Shown: piece after piece, positions 48,009 to 64,000 of the stretch
How the letters are laid out: every line of letters begins with the position of its first letter
Numbering within the stretch: the stretch's first letter is position 1
From: Azadirachta indica
Taxonomy: Eukaryota; Streptophyta; Magnoliopsida; Sapindales; Meliaceae
Reading direction: 5' to 3'
Length of the DNA: 64,000 bases
Assembly: GCA_022749755.1 (NCBI GenBank)
Contig: CM040444.1
Span: 14,222,274-14,286,273 of the forward strand
Position numbers and translations under genes: made by a program
The notes under the pieces: generated by a model
What the model was told of the DNA's origin: nothing
Databases searched by the model: none
What the model saw: only the letters and a program-made list of their open reading frames with translations

Positions 48009-51000
48009 CTAATAGTAACTTACCAACTTTTTCTTCTTCTTTTTCTTTTCTATGTAGGCTAGGAGCTCCTTTTGTTGAGCAAGTGAATCCTCAAGTGCCT
48101 GCACAACAGGAGGAGATCAATGGAACAGAATTAAGCAAAAAATGAACTAAAACACGGCGAATATATATATATATATATTTCAAAAACAAAAAACATGTTT
48201 ATGTATGCACGTATGTATGTATGTATGTATGTATGTATGTATGTATGTATGTATTTACCTTCCTGGTAGCTGCTAGTTGTTCCTCAAGGGTGTTTACCCG
48301 GCTCATAGCTGCATTCAACATTGCCTCTTTTTCTGGTGGCATTGCTGCTGGTTTTGCGGTGAGAATGTTTACCTTCTCTTCTAGTTCTGCCATGCGCTTC
48401 ACCATTGACATGTGATCAGCGCCTGACATGGAGGGTCCTTGTAACTTGTGGACATGGCCTTTCATCATTGTGTCACCATAGAAAACAGGACTGCCGTAGA
48501 GGGCAGCTTCGGTGAGTTTTCTTGGCATGTTGCGCGACAACCGGATCATGGTGACGATGCCCATAACAAAGGCCAAAAACCCACCAAATACTCCGTCAGG
48601 ATTCTTGCAACCATCTCCTGGATAGCAATCTGTCACCAAAGGAATAATATGTCAGGAGTACTGAATTTTGAAGGAAAACAGATGCATAAACATCTTGTAA
48701 ACAAATTATGTACCTTTGGCATCCGTAACGTTTTTCATTGTTTTAAGCCAAGAAGCATCAACAGTCTTGTCAACTACTGGAATGGATTTTTCAAACTCGT
48801 AGGCATCTCTGCACTTTTTAACAGGAGACTGCAATATATAAAGAGAACTTGAGAATTGTGAACTGAAACTGTTAAAAAAGTGAAGAAAAGCAATGCAGAA
48901 TGTGGAAATTGGTTATTATCAATCAAAATGTGGATTATATACGATTTATGATTTTGCTTCAGCAATTCTACCAAGAAGTATGTTAAACCTACTTCGACAG
49001 CCGGGGCAAGAGAGCGATCCATATGCTCCTTTGGTGCAGTTGTTTCTGACTTGAAGGAATCACATCTCTTCAAGTAATGTCAATATGCAAATGGAAAGGG
49101 AGGATTAGATATCATCATTGAGATTAGATAGTTTCAATAGCAATTTGCAAAACATTTTGTTTATATTACAAATTTAAGGCCATCAATTGTTAAAAATTGT
49201 AAACTGAGTACCTTTGATCTTGCAAACTCATCTTCGGAGATTATCTTCTCCTCAATGCCTGACAAAGTTTTCCTTGAGCATTTTGCTTCACCATCTTGAA
49301 CCATCTGTATCAATAATAAAAGAACAAAACTGTGTTATATCTAATTCATATTAAATGATGCCACCAAATAAAAGAAGTTATTGATTGTAGTTAATTACCT
49401 TCATGATATCTGGATCATTCCACGGACCCTTATCAGAACGCATACACCCACCTTTGTCGGCACAAGTACAGGTACCACCGAGAAATTCTGGCAGCTCACT
49501 GGAATATTTCAAGTATAAGTTTAACATACATGCCACCATCAGATTGTTCACTGTAATTCAGAAAGTGAACTTTAGAAACTAGATACACTAAAGAATGGAT
49601 AATCTTACTTAGCATCGATAATTTCTAGCAACTTGGACTGGTATTTGTTGCCAAGAACCTGACAAAGAGAGCATCAAGTTGGTTAGAGACATCAAAATAT
49701 CAGAACAGGGCTAGTTTTGGTTAAACTGAAAAAAAAGGCATACATGGATTTTTGCGGTGGTCTTGGGGTCGAGGAACGATTTAACAGTGTTCCATAAGAG
49801 TCTGAATCCGGAACCAGCATTAATGATGAACATGCGGTTCAAGGTCTACAATAAACAAACACATTGAATTAGCATCATCCCAAGCAAACGAACAAAAAAT
49901 CTCTCTGGTACTATGGAGATAAAATGAGTACCTCAGGATAGTTGTCTCCATCAATCTTCTGGATGCGCTGAACGAGTTCTCTTGCAGCTTTGTTGAAGCT
50001 CTTAAGTCCCTGAGGCATCATTCTTATTGGATTTTAGTGGAATCTTTATTTGCCTTCCAAGAAAATAGGCTCAATATAACATTGTACTGAAAATAAGCTA
50101 AATCATAATAATCATCACATACCACTCCTTGCACATCCAAAATAGTTGTGCTCTGATCAAGGTGCTTCTTTGCTGCAATCGAACAGGCTGGGAACTTGGC
50201 AACGAAAGTTCTCTCAAACTCTCGAACATGGTATTTCACATAACGTTCCATCGTGGTGACTTGCATCAACTTGTTTGAGTCGACTTGACCCAAGCATTCA
50301 ATGTAAACAGGTCGACCATCCTTATCAACTCCATGATGTCCTTGAGGGTAGTATTTTAAGACTTCATCAATTTCCTTGAATTCAAATTCCTCAACAAACA
50401 AACCAAATGGAGAAAGTTAAATAACACACATGATATGATAGTTCAATGAGTTAAATGAAAGCACTTCCATTTTATAAATAAATACCTCCATGATTGTGTC
50501 AGCACCAAATTCCTTCCTCCATTGGAGCATATCAGACCACATTTGCTTTGTTTTCTCAATCTCAAATTTCCTGGCCTTCAAAAATCTGCATCAATAGTAT
50601 GCAATAAGTTAAGAATCCACTATGCTCTATTTTATGACCAAGGAGAACTTCATTTAACCAAATTAGTGGCAAAATATAAAACTTCATGTGACCTTAGCAT
50701 CATATGGTGATCATCGTGTTTAGAGGGTAGTAATTCATCCAGGATAAGTGCTTGTCGAAATGCATCCACTGCTTGCATTTCCTCAGCATCAAGGCAATCC
50801 TCAATTGCAACAGACATCACTTTACTGTTTCTTCGACCTCTCTTCGTCAAAGAATGCCTAAACTTGGTTGAAGCATTAATTGCTTTCTTCTTCAGAGACC
50901 CAAGCCTGGTCTTCCTCTCTTCCTCAGAGCACTCATGCTCAGACTTTTCATGACCTGAAAGTATAGATCATAGAAAAGAACTTACAAACTCAAAGATTTT

Positions 51001-51092
51001 TATGAACAAACAAGGCAATAGGGGAAAGGAAAACATGTAGAATGCTTACCAGCTTTAAGTCGGTCTAGAGGTGCAGACATTGTATCAGCCAT
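48009..51092 (-). CDS. Sec14-nodulin phosphatidylinositol transfer protein (SFH family), paralogue, about 581 aa, 13 exons
   Basis: Exons on the minus strand: 51092-51050, 50954-50693, 50585-50486, 50389-50123, 50009-49932, 49845-49744, 49658-49609, 49498-49399, 49304-49212, 49067-48993, 48828-48714, 48629-48259, 48098-48009. Exons 3 to 9 have exactly the lengths of the corresponding exons of the plus-strand gene (100, 267, 78, 102, 50, 100, 93), so the two are paralogues. The start at 51092 gives [12 protein letters not shown] (an in-frame ATG at 51080 is the alternative). The Sec14 lobe shows [44 protein letters not shown] and [15 protein letters not shown] hydrophobic segment lies at about 441-459 ([17 protein letters not shown]), then a coiled coil. 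The linker after exon 9 has diverged strongly. The 3' end is uncertain: reading on ends [11 protein letters not shown], but gtaagt inside it is a strong donor, so another last exon is possible. Confidence 0.9.
48211..48254. repeat. GTAT tetranucleotide microsatellite beside a splice donor
   Basis: About ten GTAT units on the plus strand. On the gene's strand it starts six bases inside the donor of intron 12 (gtaaatac, then atac repeats), in an intron of only 160 bp. Confidence 0.95.
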
Positions 51093-52560
51093 AATTGAAT
51101 CTCTCGAATGGATAGCTAGAACGGCAGCAGAATCAAAATTTGTGGGAGTACCAAACTAATGCCTCACCAAATAGGCCTATAACTTGAACCATATCCAAAC
51201 TAAGAGTCAGAAATCTGAACATTCCACATCGTTGGTCATGATATAAACACACCATCAAAATGAACATATAAAAAGAAAAGAATCAAAACCCTCAACGTGG
51301 AAAGCATAAAGGATTATACAAAGAGTTCATGTAAACCAAGTCTCAATCGCTGCATTCAAGCAATTAAAAACAAAACCAACTAGGGTTAAGAGTTAACTAT
51401 CATGCATGTTATGTTAAAACCTCAATATCAAAAAGGTTGGTTATGAAATATCAAAAGAAGAACAAGAACAAGAGCTATAATGCAATGGAGGAAGAATGGA
51501 GAGTAGTATACTAACATGGAAGAGAATGAGAGAACGTAAAGAGAAAGGATTGAAGGGATGGTTACCTATTGACAGGAAAGGAGTGTTAGCAAAGGAAGAG
51601 AATGAGGGGAGATGTTTATATATGACCCGAGGAAATCTGATGAATTGTGGTGTCCAAAAGGACGGCTGATATGTAATCTACAGCCAGACAGATTTTGACA
51701 GATTTGGAGAATGATTTTAGAGATTGTTGAAGGGGTCTATTCTAAGAAATTAGTTGCATTGCACAAAACGTTTTTAAACATTCTGTTGGCGATATGATAT
51801 GCAAGCCACTCCTTTCATCTTTACTTTTTCAACCGTTTTTCAAACTTATCCTCTTAACGTCTACTTCCGAATTCTTTTCATATTAAATAAATTTCAGGAG
51901 TTAAAATTTACGTTAACTTAACTTGTCTTTCCTTCTTTAACTAAAAATCGACTAATTTTAAACATTTTTCTGTTTTGCTTAACTCAACTAAATTGGTTCA
52001 TTCATAATTTACTTTATTAACAAAATATAATATAATCTAAAACCTTATTTCTTGATTGTTAGGGAAGTTAGGAAGGATTGTTAGAAACTTGGATCCATTA
52101 TATATATATATATATTTATATATATATAAATAAAATATGAAGAAGGATTTTTATTAGATATGTTAAGAAAATGATGTAGCTAGTGTACTTTTAAATAGAT
52201 GATGCATGGGTTTAGTGGGAGTAGGAATTAGACAAGTCAATTGGTTGCTAGCTCTTGATAATGGTTGTGGTACTCCACTAAGTTATTACACATCAATGTT
52301 TTTGTTGCTTTCAACTCCTTGGAGATCATGTCAACTACAAACTTCATCCACGTTTAATTATTTATTAAATATTTTTTTTTAAAAAATAAAGTTGAATTAT
52401 GTTGATAATGATAGGTGTTATAAAAAAGCTCACCTACCCCCATCAATTTTATGAAAACACCTATTTATTTATTTATTCTAAAAAAATTGCATCAATAATT
52501 TTAAATTTTTGTTCTGGTCAATAATTAATTATAATTATAATTTTTTTTTCCTTAAAAATT
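51093..52560. other. Upstream regions of the minus-strand SFH gene and AT-rich spacer
   Basis: The 5' UTR and promoter of the minus-strand SFH gene extend rightward from 51093; a leader intron is likely but not placed. From about 51740 the DNA is AT-rich spacer with a TA-rich microsatellite (about 52098-52130) and poly-A/T runs. No gene seen. Confidence 0.4.
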
Positions 52561-52608
52561 CACTTGAATGCTTATGATGACTCGGGTGTTTAGCGCACTT
52601 TCGGAAAC

Positions 52609-52634
52609 TTCCCTTTGGGCCGGCCCAAAGGGAA
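52609..52634. promoter_or_regulatory. 26-nt perfect palindrome with paired TGGGCC sites, LysA promoter
   Basis: A perfect inverted repeat centred between 52621 and 52622, consisting of ttccctttgggcc and its complement. It holds TGGGCC and GGCCCA back to back; further aaagcccaag text follows at 52641-52652. TGGGCY site II motifs are targets of TCP factors in plant housekeeping promoters. It lies about 150 bp upstream of the LysA start, close to the expected transcription start. Regulatory use is inference. Confidence 0.6.
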
Positions 52635-52740
52635 AACCCAAAAAGCCCAAGCAAAAGAGCATGTGTTTAAAACATTGAAAAAAGGAAAATTCACTTGACT
52701 GACTTCCTGCGATATATGAAATGTTATGAAATCAATTTAA

Positions 52741-57448
<4,708 letters not shown>

Positions 57449-60400
57449 TTGGAGATATTATCTGTTTTGACATGTTTCAAACTGATGTGATTTGCATTCC
57501 CATAAAACGTTCGTGTAACAGAATGTTTTCAATCACGGAATTTAAGGTAGCTGCAGCATTTTATACATCAGATTTGTGTGTCGAGCTATTTGGAGTTCTG
57601 TTACTACAATAGCAAAAGACCTCAACCTGGATATCATTTGGTCAGGGATTAGTAGCCTGCTGAAGGTGTTAGAACCTAGAATGATTGTATGCTCCGTGCA
57701 TCACTGTGAGCTGTAGGTTGTTTAATTTACCTTCATATAATATTTAGGTATGATGCCATGGAATGGAATAAAGAGTCCCAAACAAGCAATATGATAATGT
57801 CTTTTAGTAATTAAATAATTAAAGTCGGGGAATCCCATTATTGTAAGATGTCAAGTTTTTCAAAACAGTGATAGCAACTCTAATGGCCTACAAAACGCAT
57901 CATTTGACTAGAAAAACTTCGTCTGATCCTGACTCTTTAATGCTAGTATTGTTCATGGAGGCTGGAACCATATCCATTCAAAATCGATTGTCCATAAGAA
58001 TAAGTTGCTTTGTAATAATTCCGGAGCATAATTTTAGACATACAATAAAGTTAAGATATGAATTGACGTGATAATTTACTCACTAGAAAATTAATAGAAT
58101 TAGAATCCCATTATCGCCGCTACATAATAATAGAATTAGAGTCCCATTTGTATACTGTTGCTTGTAAGCCATACAAGGAAAAACTTCATACTTGGCAGAA
58201 AAAATATGAAGAGAAAGAAAGCCACTCTCACCGTCACTTGGACAAAACGTGTACAGTATTGTCATAAAGATGTGTTCATTTATGAAATGTCTTTGATTGC
58301 TTTGTGGAAAGAAACACTTTTCATTCACGTTACTCAGCCTGCTGCTGCTTACCCATCCCATATAAACATTTATACAATCACATTACCTCACCCAAATTAT
58401 GTTTTACTTCATTCAAAATTCTTCTACTTTTTCCTTAAATTATTTTTTAACATTATAAGTAGGACCCTCCAATTGTAAGTTGTAACGCAGATTGCAAACA
58501 GGGTAGTGAGGCATCTGGGGTCCTTTGATAGCAAAAGAAGATGCTTAATGGACCTGGTTTCAAGCAGAAAATACCCATAATTAATGCGTGTAATCTCTGA
58601 ATATGGCCTAAGGTCTGCTCTTAATCAGTTCCATCCACCATAAAGCCATTTGAAAGGCACTTTTTTAACCTCCCGCAAAGCAAACACCATATATATTAAA
58701 CCACCATATGCACTTCTGACAAATAATAAGCCAAAAAAATTATATTTAAAAAAAGAAAAAAACTTTACATGTGTCCTAGATTATCTGGTCATTATCATCA
58801 CTGCCAACAAAATCTTTCATATTATATAATTAGTTCTCTCTGCTTTATTGATGTAGACTATTCCAATCCTGTTCATGGCCTAAATGCAAAATGCTCCTCA
58901 TCCACTTCGATTACGACCCTTACTGTTATCCCATGTGAAATAATCATTTTAATTTGTAAAAAATGGATATTATAACAAAGATTTGGAGATGGGTTTTATT
59001 TTATTTTTATCAAGGCTTAATTATTAATAATTTTAAATTTAGATATTAAAAAAATTCAACTGACCTAATGATTACCCCATTATTTAATTACCCTCCTAAA
59101 ATTGTTAACATTATCAACTCATCATAATATAAAATATTAAAATGAAATTAATTAATCTCCATCTCACCAGTCTATCGATTGCCGTATCTTGCAGCTAAGA
59201 CATGGGCTTGGCCTCACCATGAAAATCAGGGTGTTTGGACGCAGAGTTATCATTGACCTAATTGCACGTTTGGCAATCACCGCATCACGCGTTGGCGTCT
59301 AGTACCCCATCCCTATCAAACCAAACATCGTCAATTTTCCCGACATGGAAACTTACTTACGAGAAAATGAGAAATCAGATTATCTCACGATACATGCTGG
59401 ACAGTGACATGGACGGTTGAGATTGCATCGCGGAGGATTAGCTTAATTGTATATGTTGCAGTAATTAAGATAAGACGTTCAAGTAATACCCATCTTGATT
59501 AACCAACCAAAAACGCTAAAGGATTAGGACAGTGATTTCACTTTTTGATGGGCGCCAAGTGGACGATCGTGATTTGGCAGGCCGGGCTTGACAAGATGTT
59601 GACAGATGTCGCTATGTAATACGTTGGTTGTGGATTTCCCGCCTCTGAAGCGAAGCGCACAGCTTTGTTTGGGACCTGAATTCACGCCCTTGTGTTGTAC
59701 TCTTGCAGTTAGCCGTTTCGCTATCAAATTAAAAACCAGCGTTTTCAGCCCATCAAATGTAGTGACGAAATTGCCCTTGAGCGTTGGGTCTAATATCCCA
59801 ACTACTGTTGTCAATTTGTCACTATTATATTTGCTCTTGCATTGTACTCTTTTTGTTTTTTTAATTTTAATTTCCGTTTCATGATGATAATAATACCAAC
59901 AATAATATATTAGATTATTTGAGTGTGATTGTTGATTAATATAATTAGTAAAAAAATTTTGTTATGGTACAAGAGACTTGATATTGGAGCTTTTTGTACC
60001 AAAATTAAAGAGAATTTTATTTTACAGTAATGTTGTTTTTACTAGTTCAAAATTCTCATAAAATTTTTTTCTTTATTTTATTCAAATGTATCAAAATAAA
60101 AAATTTTTATAATACCTTGCTAATTTTTTCTAAAAGAAAAACTTCATTGACTTCTTTTGTGCAGACCCCAAATATTTTTAATTTTTTATTAAAATACACT
60201 CAATTAATTCGTAACAGACAAATTACCTACTACTTTCAGATTATGAATAAAAAAATTTTCTTTGTAATTAATTCTCACATAATTTTTTATGAATTTAAAA
60301 TTATTTTTAATTGGTTGAAAAATAAAAGTTATTTATTTAATTTAGTATTTAAAGGAAAAAAAATAAGGTTTATAATAAATAAAAGTTGACAAGTAGTACA

Positions 60401-60780
60401 AGTATTAATAAATTATATGTATAATAGAGTGCTTAATATAAACTAAGAGTTCATTTAGTCTAATTTTTAAGTAAAGCTTTTATAAATAATTTTGTTAATA
60501 AAGGTTTATTAATTATTTGGTTGTTATAAATAATCTTTTCTAAACTCTTTTACTGTCATAGAATTTTCATAAAATTATTATTTTATCCTTAGATCTGGAT
60601 TTGAATTCAAATTTAATGGGTTTAGGTTGGGTTAGGCCAATATCCATGACAAAAAATTTAAATTATTAAGACTCAAATCCCTACCCTCCATGTGAGAGTG
60701 GCTAGACTGACATTATGACAATATGTATAGGTTATTATACAAATATGCTTTAAATATAATATTACCATGAAAATTTTTTC
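57449..60780. other. LysA 3' region and intergenic DNA without a supported gene
   Basis: The LysA 3' UTR probably extends some 200-350 bp past 57448. The segment 59160-59880 is less AT-rich and contains open frames on both strands (59524-59814 minus, 96 codons; 59606-59884 plus, 92 codons) without any recognisable domain; it may be a regulatory or decayed region. The rest is AT-rich spacer. Confidence 0.4.
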
Positions 60781-61330
60781 TTTATAATATATTTTATTAA
60801 TTAATATCAGTTTGTAGATTTATATTTTAATTTTTTAATGTTACAAAATAATTATTATTTTAACTTTATGCAAATTTTTTATAGTCTAATGCTACAAAAA
60901 ATATATTTTTTGTAATTTTTATTGATTAATTTAAGTTTATAAATTTGTATTTAATTTTTTATTATAAAAAAATAATTATTATTTTAATTTTATACAAATT
61001 TTTTACAAAATCGTTATTATAAATAAATATATATTTTTTTTTGTAATTTTTATTAATTAATTTGAGTTTACAAATGTATATTTAATTTCTTATTGTTACA
61101 AAATAATTATTATTATAATTTTTATGCAATTTTTCTACAAAATTATTACTAGTTTAATGTTGCAAAACATATATATTTTTATTTGTAATTTTTATAAAAT
61201 GATTTGGTTGTTTAATTAGAATACAAATTTTATTTTTCTAAATTTATATAAAATAATTGTGATTTTACTGTTAGAAAATAATTATCAGTTTAATTTTTAT
61301 TCAATTTTTTTACCAAAAGTATACTAGTTT
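60780..61330. repeat. Diverged tandem repeats, about 130-bp period
   Basis: Versions of 'tttgtaatttttatt.attaattt.agttta.aaat.tatatttaatttttta' followed by 'aaaataattattattttaa.tttta..caaattttttac' occur near 60780, 60908, 61040 and 61175. Spacing is about 130 bp. AT-rich, non-coding, strongly diverged. Confidence 0.6.
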
Positions 61331-61502
61331 AATATAAAATTAACAAATATCAATTTCTCTATCCAAATATTTTTTTAAAAATTGCGAAAGAAGATTGACT
61401 AAACACATATAATATTCATTTAAATATAAGATTGTTTACATTTAACATAAATCTAATATATAAATGTACTATATATATTAATATTGAGAACATAAAGATA
61501 AA

Positions 61503-61745
61503 CTATAGCGTGACATAATGGTTGAAACCTTTGCACTTTTGGTGGAGTGCAAGGGTTTGACCATCCTCTTATTTTTTTTGGATTGAGTCAGGAGTAAACT
61601 TGAGATTTCGTAAATACTCTGTTCGTTTTATGTTTTAACAGAAAATTCAGACGGTTGAAAAATTTTGGGGTATTTTGATCAAGAGGTGATACTCAATCAA
61701 GTCGAATTTTATTAGGAGGTAATGATGTTTTTTCCAAAAATTATA
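61503..61745 (+). repeat. Candidate tRNA-derived SINE-like element
   Basis: gcgtgacataatggttgaaacc (from 61508) resembles an A box region, and aagggtttgaccatcc (61549-61564) a mutated B box, with the spacing expected of a tRNA head, followed by unrelated text to about 61745. The intervening 'tttgcacttttggtggagtgcaa' is a small inverted repeat. No clear tail or target duplication found. Confidence 0.4.
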
Positions 61746-63040
61746 TAATTAATTTAATAAATAAGTTTTTAAAGTTATATCATAAAAAGATGAGGTAAAA
61801 TTTTTAAAACGAAATGAGGATTTTTTAAACCATTTAACTTTTATAAAATTTTTAAAAACTCTACCACCAAACAACCTAAAATTCAGGCTTTTTTTTAGTG
61901 GAGAAAAAAATGACTCTGTTAATTCCTATTCTTTAATCGTAACCAAATGACATGTAAAAGAAACTGAAAATAACTGTTAATATTAAAAAACGACTTTTAG
62001 TTACAAAACAACTTAAAATAAACATGCATTAAAACATTTGAGCTTAATATATATATATATATATATATGTATTTGTGCATGTGTGTGTAATTTTAAATAA
62101 CATTAAAATTATAAAAATAAAAAAAAAGGGGTTAAAGAAAAATATGAAAATGTAATAGTAACAGCAATCTCATTTTATGTTTAAAAATTATCTTTAAAAA
62201 ATAAAATAAGAGGTGGATATTATATTGATTTTAGCAATTTTTTAATTAATATATCTTATTATTATACTGTTAACATTTAGTTTAATTTCACATGTAATTA
62301 GCTTATCTTATATATATATATATATAAAGAAAGATCAACAGCTCCATAAAATTAGCCATAAATACATGTATCTCTAATGGTTGAAATTAAAATATAATAT
62401 GTGTATTAATTATTTTATTAATTATATATATCATAATTAATCTCAACTATTAGATTGCTTATTCGTCTCGTATTTATATATGTTGGTGTATAAAAGCTTG
62501 TACTTTTTCTCTCTTATTTTGTTTCTACAATATTATATAAAAAATAATATCAAAAAGTGTTACTCTTTAAAAAAGTCCATCCACATTTAGTTATATCTCA
62601 AAGGTCAACAATAAAATTATATGTACAATGATAATCTATGATAATTATTAGTAATTGTGACATTACAATATATGTATTTATGCTATAAGATAAGAACAAC
62701 ATTAATGACCTATTGAATTATAACAACTTTATCATTATCCCATAAAAACAAATAGATAACATCTGTAAATCACAAATTTCTTATAATTAGCCTCGTAAAA
62801 TTAGTACTAAATCATTATTATACAAAGCATTTTTAACGTATCTAAGAATTAAATATAAATTTAAAATGGTAAGCACACTGTCCTTGATCACTTATTATAA
62901 ACGTAATATATACCTAATATTCTTAACTTATAATACATTATTATTCTACATTATTATTTAAGGAATAGAAAATGACATCTTACTTATTAAGTGTAGAGAA
63001 ATTGACAACTTTATCCTAAATATATATTTTTTGAATACAA
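61746..63040. other. AT-rich intergenic spacer
   Basis: Nothing beyond simple sequence: AT microsatellites at about 62047-62068 and 62311-62326, and short random frames. Confidence 0.4.
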
Positions 63041-63057
63041 GGACATTGAGAATTTTT

Positions 63058-63540
63058 ATTAGTATTACAAATTAGAGTATATCTATTAGTATTACAAATT
63101 AGAATGCTTCTATGAGTTTATGTAAACATTGTTTATAGCGCAACTTAGTAATTATTGGACACAAAGGTTTGAGATAAGTTCCATATTGTGTGGGAGTTTC
63201 CAAACTATTTATGGCGTACTTAGAGATCTATGGACATAGAGGTCTGAGATAATTCTCATATTGTGTGAGAGTTTTTAAAGATATTTTTACTAGTATTACA
63301 AATTAGAGTATATCTATTAATATTACAAAATATAATATTTTTGAGAGTTTAAATAAATACTTTTTATTGTGCATTTAGAGATTTGTGAATACAAAGACTT
63401 TAGATAAGTCTCTTATTTCTACATTGTGTGTGAGTTTTTAGAGATTTACGAACACAAAAATATGAGATAAATTCTACATTATAACTCAATTCAGAAATTT
63501 GCGGACATAAAAACTAAAATAAGTTCCACATTATTTTTGC
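63058..63540. repeat. Diverged compound tandem repeat
   Basis: A ~60-85 bp unit with the order 'ttagagat.t.tggacacaaaggt.tgagataagttccatattgtgtg.gagtttt' occurs about five times (near 63146, 63217, 63376, 63436 and 63489). Separately, 'attagtattacaaattagagtatatctatta' is repeated at 63058-63100 and 63289-63325. The two patterns alternate, so a larger ~235-bp unit was probably duplicated. Non-coding. Confidence 0.65.
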
Positions 63541-64000
63541 AGGGCTTGAACACGTCCTCCTTGTCTGATCACCCAGATTAAGTTGGTGGTTTTATCCTTA
63601 ATATTTTAAAATATAACAAAATCTTGTTAATTTTGATTTATAAAATTTAAATTTATTTAATGGTGGGATTGATTTTGAGAATTAAATAACGGAGTTGTCC
63701 ACGCAATAATTATTAATAAAATTAATGTAGGAAATAATTTAGTCGGATATTTTTAAGAACTCATTAGAAGGGAAAATATGTCTTTTCAGTGTAAGCGTTG
63801 TGGTTAGCATGAAACATGTGGTCTATATACGCACGTTGGCTCAAAATTAATATATGCAATGTAGTGAATGGGCACCGGGTAGATATAGAAGGATGAATAG
63901 GTAAATATGGGCAACAAGCAGGGGCAAAAAGGTAATAAAACCGTATAAATATATTAGGTACTCCCAACCCAACCGTACTCGCCTTGGCGGCACTCCGCGT
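63541..64000. other. Right edge, no gene seen
   Basis: AT-rich DNA becoming less so at 63960-64000 (tcgccttggcggcactccgcgt), which may be the start of a gene or promoter beyond the window. The 67-codon minus frame at 63764-63967 shows no domain. Confidence 0.35.

Noticed and set aside
48221..48415. Plus-strand frame starting MYVCMYVC
   Set aside because: Translation of the GTAT microsatellite and the antisense of an SFH exon.
60030..60389. 119-codon plus frame
   Set aside because: Extremely Phe/Ile/Lys/Asn-rich, as AT-rich DNA gives by chance; no domain.

Overview
The window is AT-rich nuclear DNA from a eudicot plant. The protein-coding genes are split by short GT-AG introns, the proteins are plant-type (a chloroplast-targeted lysine enzyme, Sec14-nodulin proteins, a group S1 bZIP with its sucrose-responsive leader peptide), and the spaces between genes hold MITE-like elements, SINE-like pieces and one endogenous plant pararetrovirus. 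A woody eudicot is likely, but I cannot name the species.

Layout from left to right. 1-3.3 kb is AT-rich spacer holding a 392-bp TIR element with a 10-bp target duplication. 3338-7286 (minus) is a nine-exon J-protein gene of the DnaJ-X (dnaJ 10-like) class. 7.3-15.9 kb is its promoter followed by a long gene-poor stretch containing a 335-bp tandem duplication. 15897-16388 (minus) is an intronless group S1 bZIP gene; its leader (16567-16692) encodes the conserved sucrose-control peptide. 17.3-21.7 kb is gene-poor with ~130-bp tandem repeats. 21747-22772 and 23112-24297 are two Mutator-like TIR elements, each with a perfect 10-bp target duplication, on either side of a small exon-like remnant. 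25808-30450 (plus) is a 13-exon gene for the TFIIIB subunit BDP1.

31763-39906 is a decayed but nearly full-length endogenous caulimovirid, about 7.9 kb plus ~220 bp of terminal redundancy. It shows a tRNA-primer site, coat-, movement-, protease-, reverse transcriptase- and RNase H-like regions, and a further 3' region that starts with a CCHC zinc knuckle. 40848-46622 (plus) and 48009-51092 (minus) are two paralogous Sec14-nodulin phosphatidylinositol-transfer genes placed tail to tail. 52780-57448 (plus) is plastid diaminopimelate decarboxylase. From 57.4 kb to the end there is no convincing gene, only AT-rich DNA with diverged tandem repeats and a SINE-like piece.

The host genes do not form a pathway: they are separate housekeeping and regulatory genes. 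The points most worth a second look are the pararetrovirus (apparent coat-before-movement order, a zinc-knuckle region after RNase H, quasi-LTR ends that stop at the primer site), the three Mutator-like insertions, the intact sucrose-control uORF, the inverted pair of SFH genes, and a 26-nt perfect palindrome in the LysA promoter. Exon boundaries were worked out by hand from splice consensus, reading phase and family similarity; no transcript or database evidence was available.
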